DNA of 64,000 nucleotides. It comes from Sutcliffiella horikoshii (GTDB lineage: Bacteria; Bacillota; Bacilli; Bacillales; Bacillaceae_I). This document shows positions 62,527 through 64,000 of the stretch, piece by piece. The position numbers and the translations under genes are program-made. Numbering within the stretch: position 1 is the stretch's first letter; every line of letters starts with the position of its first letter. The stretch is taken from NCBI RefSeq assembly GCF_008180725.1, contig NZ_VTEV01000001.1:713269-777268 (forward strand), given 5' to 3'. The notes under the pieces were generated by a model. The model had not been told where the DNA came from. It did no database searches and saw only the letters and a list, made by a program, of their open reading frames with translations.

Positions 62527-62544
62527 AGGTCTGCAGGTGGTTTT
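62504..62544. terminator. Terminator of the DUF192 gene and M42 peptidase
   Basis: Stem AAAACCACCT/AGGTGGTTTT around a 21-base loop that contains the DUF192 stop codon. Confidence 0.75.
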
Positions 62545-62557
62545 ATTTGGATATGAA

Positions 62558-63613
62558 TTAGTACTTCACCATACCAGACAACAAGTAATGGTAAATCAAC
62601 TTCTCCGTATTTTCAATGGAACTTGCGTGTGTGCGTTCGAAGGCATGGGAAGATTCTATTCCAGGGCCAATTAAACCATGGATGATATCGTGGCCAGAAC
62701 GGATGGCAGCAGATGCGTCTGAGCCGTAGTATGGATAAATATCCACTTTGTAATCCACTTCGTTTTTCTTTGCGAGATCAACAAGGTGCTTTCTTAATCC
62801 GTAATGGTAAGGTCCGCTGGAATCTTTTACACAGATAGATACTGTGTATTCATCTGATGATTGTCCGTCTCCAAGAGCACCCATATCCACCGCAAGGTAT
62901 TCCACGGTCTCCGGGGTAATATTGGAGTTCCCCCCATATCCTATTTCTTCATTATTAGAAATTAAGAAGTGTGTAGTATAAGGAAGCGTAATTTTCTCGG
63001 ACTGAATAAATTTAATAAGTTTTAGTAAAATTGCTACACTCGCTTTATCATCGAGGTGCCTAGATTTTATGTAGCCACTATCTGTGATTTGTACCCTAGG
63101 ATCGAAAGATACAAAGTCTCCCACTTCAATTCCTAGAGCTCTTACTTCATCTGCGTTGGTGACTTTTTCATCAATGCGAACTTCTATATTTTCATCGTTT
63201 CTTGGTGCATCTCCGGCATTTTTATATACATGAACAGAAGTTTGATGCATGAGAATGGTTCCCGTGTAAGTTTTTCCGGAAGATGTTTCGATTTGGCAAT
63301 ATTCCCCTTCGACGGAATTCCAGCGAAACCCTCCGACTGTGGTGAGTTTTAATCTACCATTTGATTTTACTTCTTTTACCATAGCTCCCAATGTGTCGAC
63401 GTGGGCTGTTAGCATGCGATGTTCTTTATCATTGCTTCCTTTAATGGAAGCAATTAAGCCTCCCTTACGGTTTCGTACTGTTTCTACTCCACATTCGCTT
63501 AAGTACCTTTCAACAAAACCTATTACCTTCTCCGTATTACCTGAAGGGCTTGGGATAGAAACAAGTTCTTTGATTAATGAAAAGGTTTCTTGTACATTTG
63601 GTTGATAAGTCAT
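62558..63613 (-). CDS. M42-family metallo-aminopeptidase (YtoP-like)
   Basis: 351 residues, cytosolic. Metal ligands and catalytic residues are visible: LTAHVDTLG, SRHLDDKASVA, ISNNEEIGYGGNS, LAVDMGA and AFERTHASS. M42 enzymes are large oligomeric glutamyl or general aminopeptidases, or endoglucanase-annotated homologues. The start MTYQPNVQETFSLIKELVSI lies shortly after a standard site. Stands alone. Confidence 0.9.
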   Translation of the reverse strand: MTYQPNVQETFSLIKELVSIPSPSGNTEKVIGFVERYLSECGVETVRNRKGGLIASIKGSNDKEHRMLTAHVDTLGAMVKEVKSNGRLKLTTVGGFRWNSVEGEYCQIETSSGKTYTGTILMHQTSVHVYKNAGDAPRNDENIEVRIDEKVTNADEVRALGIEVGDFVSFDPRVQITDSGYIKSRHLDDKASVAILLKLIKFIQSEKITLPYTTHFLISNNEEIGYGGNSNITPETVEYLAVDMGALGDGQSSDEYTVSICVKDSSGPYHYGLRKHLVDLAKKNEVDYKVDIYPYYGSDASAAIRSGHDIIHGLIGPGIESSHAFERTHASSIENTEKLIYHYLLSGMVKY

Positions 63614-63818
63614 TGAGACACTTCCTTTGCTACTAATATTTACCTCTATTAAGCATAAGAGAAAATCTTTGTCTTGTATAGCCCAGTGTCAAGGTATTTT
63701 TAATCCCATAACTGGGCAGCTGACAAACATAAACGAGCATTTCATAGAAGAAGCATTTGATTTTACGGAAAATATAGTATACTGTTTATTATTACTATGT
63801 TGGAATAGGAGGGGTCAA

Positions 63819-64000
63819 ATGAATGAAATCTCCAAGAAACTATCACAATTCCTTCTCGACAAAAACGTGGCCTCCGGTTGGTCTTGTGTAAAAGATACGA
63901 TAGATCAAGGCTACAATAGTTCGTTTGTTTATGATTTTATCCTTCGTGACGCCATGTATCGTATTGGAGAAATGTGGGAGGAAAATAAAATTTCTGTTGC
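63819..64000 (+). CDS. B12-binding protein, N-terminal part (cut by window edge)
   Basis: The first 60 codons: MNEISKKLSQFLLDKNVASG, then YDFILRDAMYRIGEMWEENK. This is the four-helix cap domain of cobalamin-binding regulators and corrinoid proteins (B12-binding-2 type). AGGAGGGG lies five bases before the ATG. The cobalamin fold and any output domain lie outside the window, so it could be a corrinoid protein, a light-sensing regulator or a photoreceptor-like protein. Confidence 0.7.
   Translation, partial: MNEISKKLSQFLLDKNVASGWSCVKDTIDQGYNSSFVYDFILRDAMYRIGEMWEENKISV

Overview
The window looks like a chromosome segment from an endospore-forming Bacillaceae (low-GC Firmicute). Grounds: Bacillus-type Shine-Dalgarno sequences throughout, two S-box leaders, an alpha/beta spore protein (sspD), spore photoproduct lyase with SplA, a GerA-type germination operon, SigI/RsgI, and a gene order that from memory matches B. 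subtilis ligD-ku ... sigI-rsgI-sspD ... ktrD ... kinE-ogt-mtn. I do not assign a species.

Layout. 1-7.9 kb: methionine salvage. mtnW-mtnX-mtnB (S-box controlled, minus strand, mtnB cut by the window edge), mtnE and mtnU divergent, cspD, then an S-box controlled mtnK-mtnA pair. 7.9-14.7 kb: a DUF2087 regulator that seems to lack an ATG start, ogt, a four-PAS kinase at the kinE position, a B12/radical-SAM protein and four small proteins. 14.7-21.3 kb: a sugar ABC system with a debranching-type hydrolase and a LacI regulator that has three identical 14-bp operators; this block sits between kinE and ktrD. 21.3-30 kb: ktrD, sspD, rsgI-sigI, an SDR reductase, ku-ligD. 30-37.5 kb: YeiH-type transporter, two orphan Opp-like permeases, MscS channel, FbpA-like protein, XPD/DinG-type helicase with a nuclease-like N-terminus. 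37.5-41.3 kb: ger operon. 41.3-47.5 kb: hydrolase, kynU-kynB, lipoprotein, PAP2 phosphatase, acetyltransferase. 47.5-53.3 kb: repeat-rich DNA, a LysM/3D wall protein, a monooxygenase-methyltransferase pair, DUF2164 and VanW proteins. 53.5-54.8 kb: splAB. 54.9-61.9 kb: a complete Gram-positive Tad (Flp) pilus operon. 62-64 kb: DUF192, M42 peptidase, start of a B12-binding protein.

The most unusual content is non-coding. (1) A dispersed element family, about eight copies, whose terminal inverted repeats co-vary between copies. (2) A tandem array of about eight 52-bp units, each with a hairpin. (3) A 20-bp-period GGCGA array. (4) Start-site oddities at tadB and the DUF2087 regulator, where the reading frame with the conserved N-terminus has no normal start codon. 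I see no CRISPR array, transposase, prophage, tRNA or rRNA gene. Starts were re-chosen from Shine-Dalgarno placement and family N-termini, so several differ from the longest open frame.
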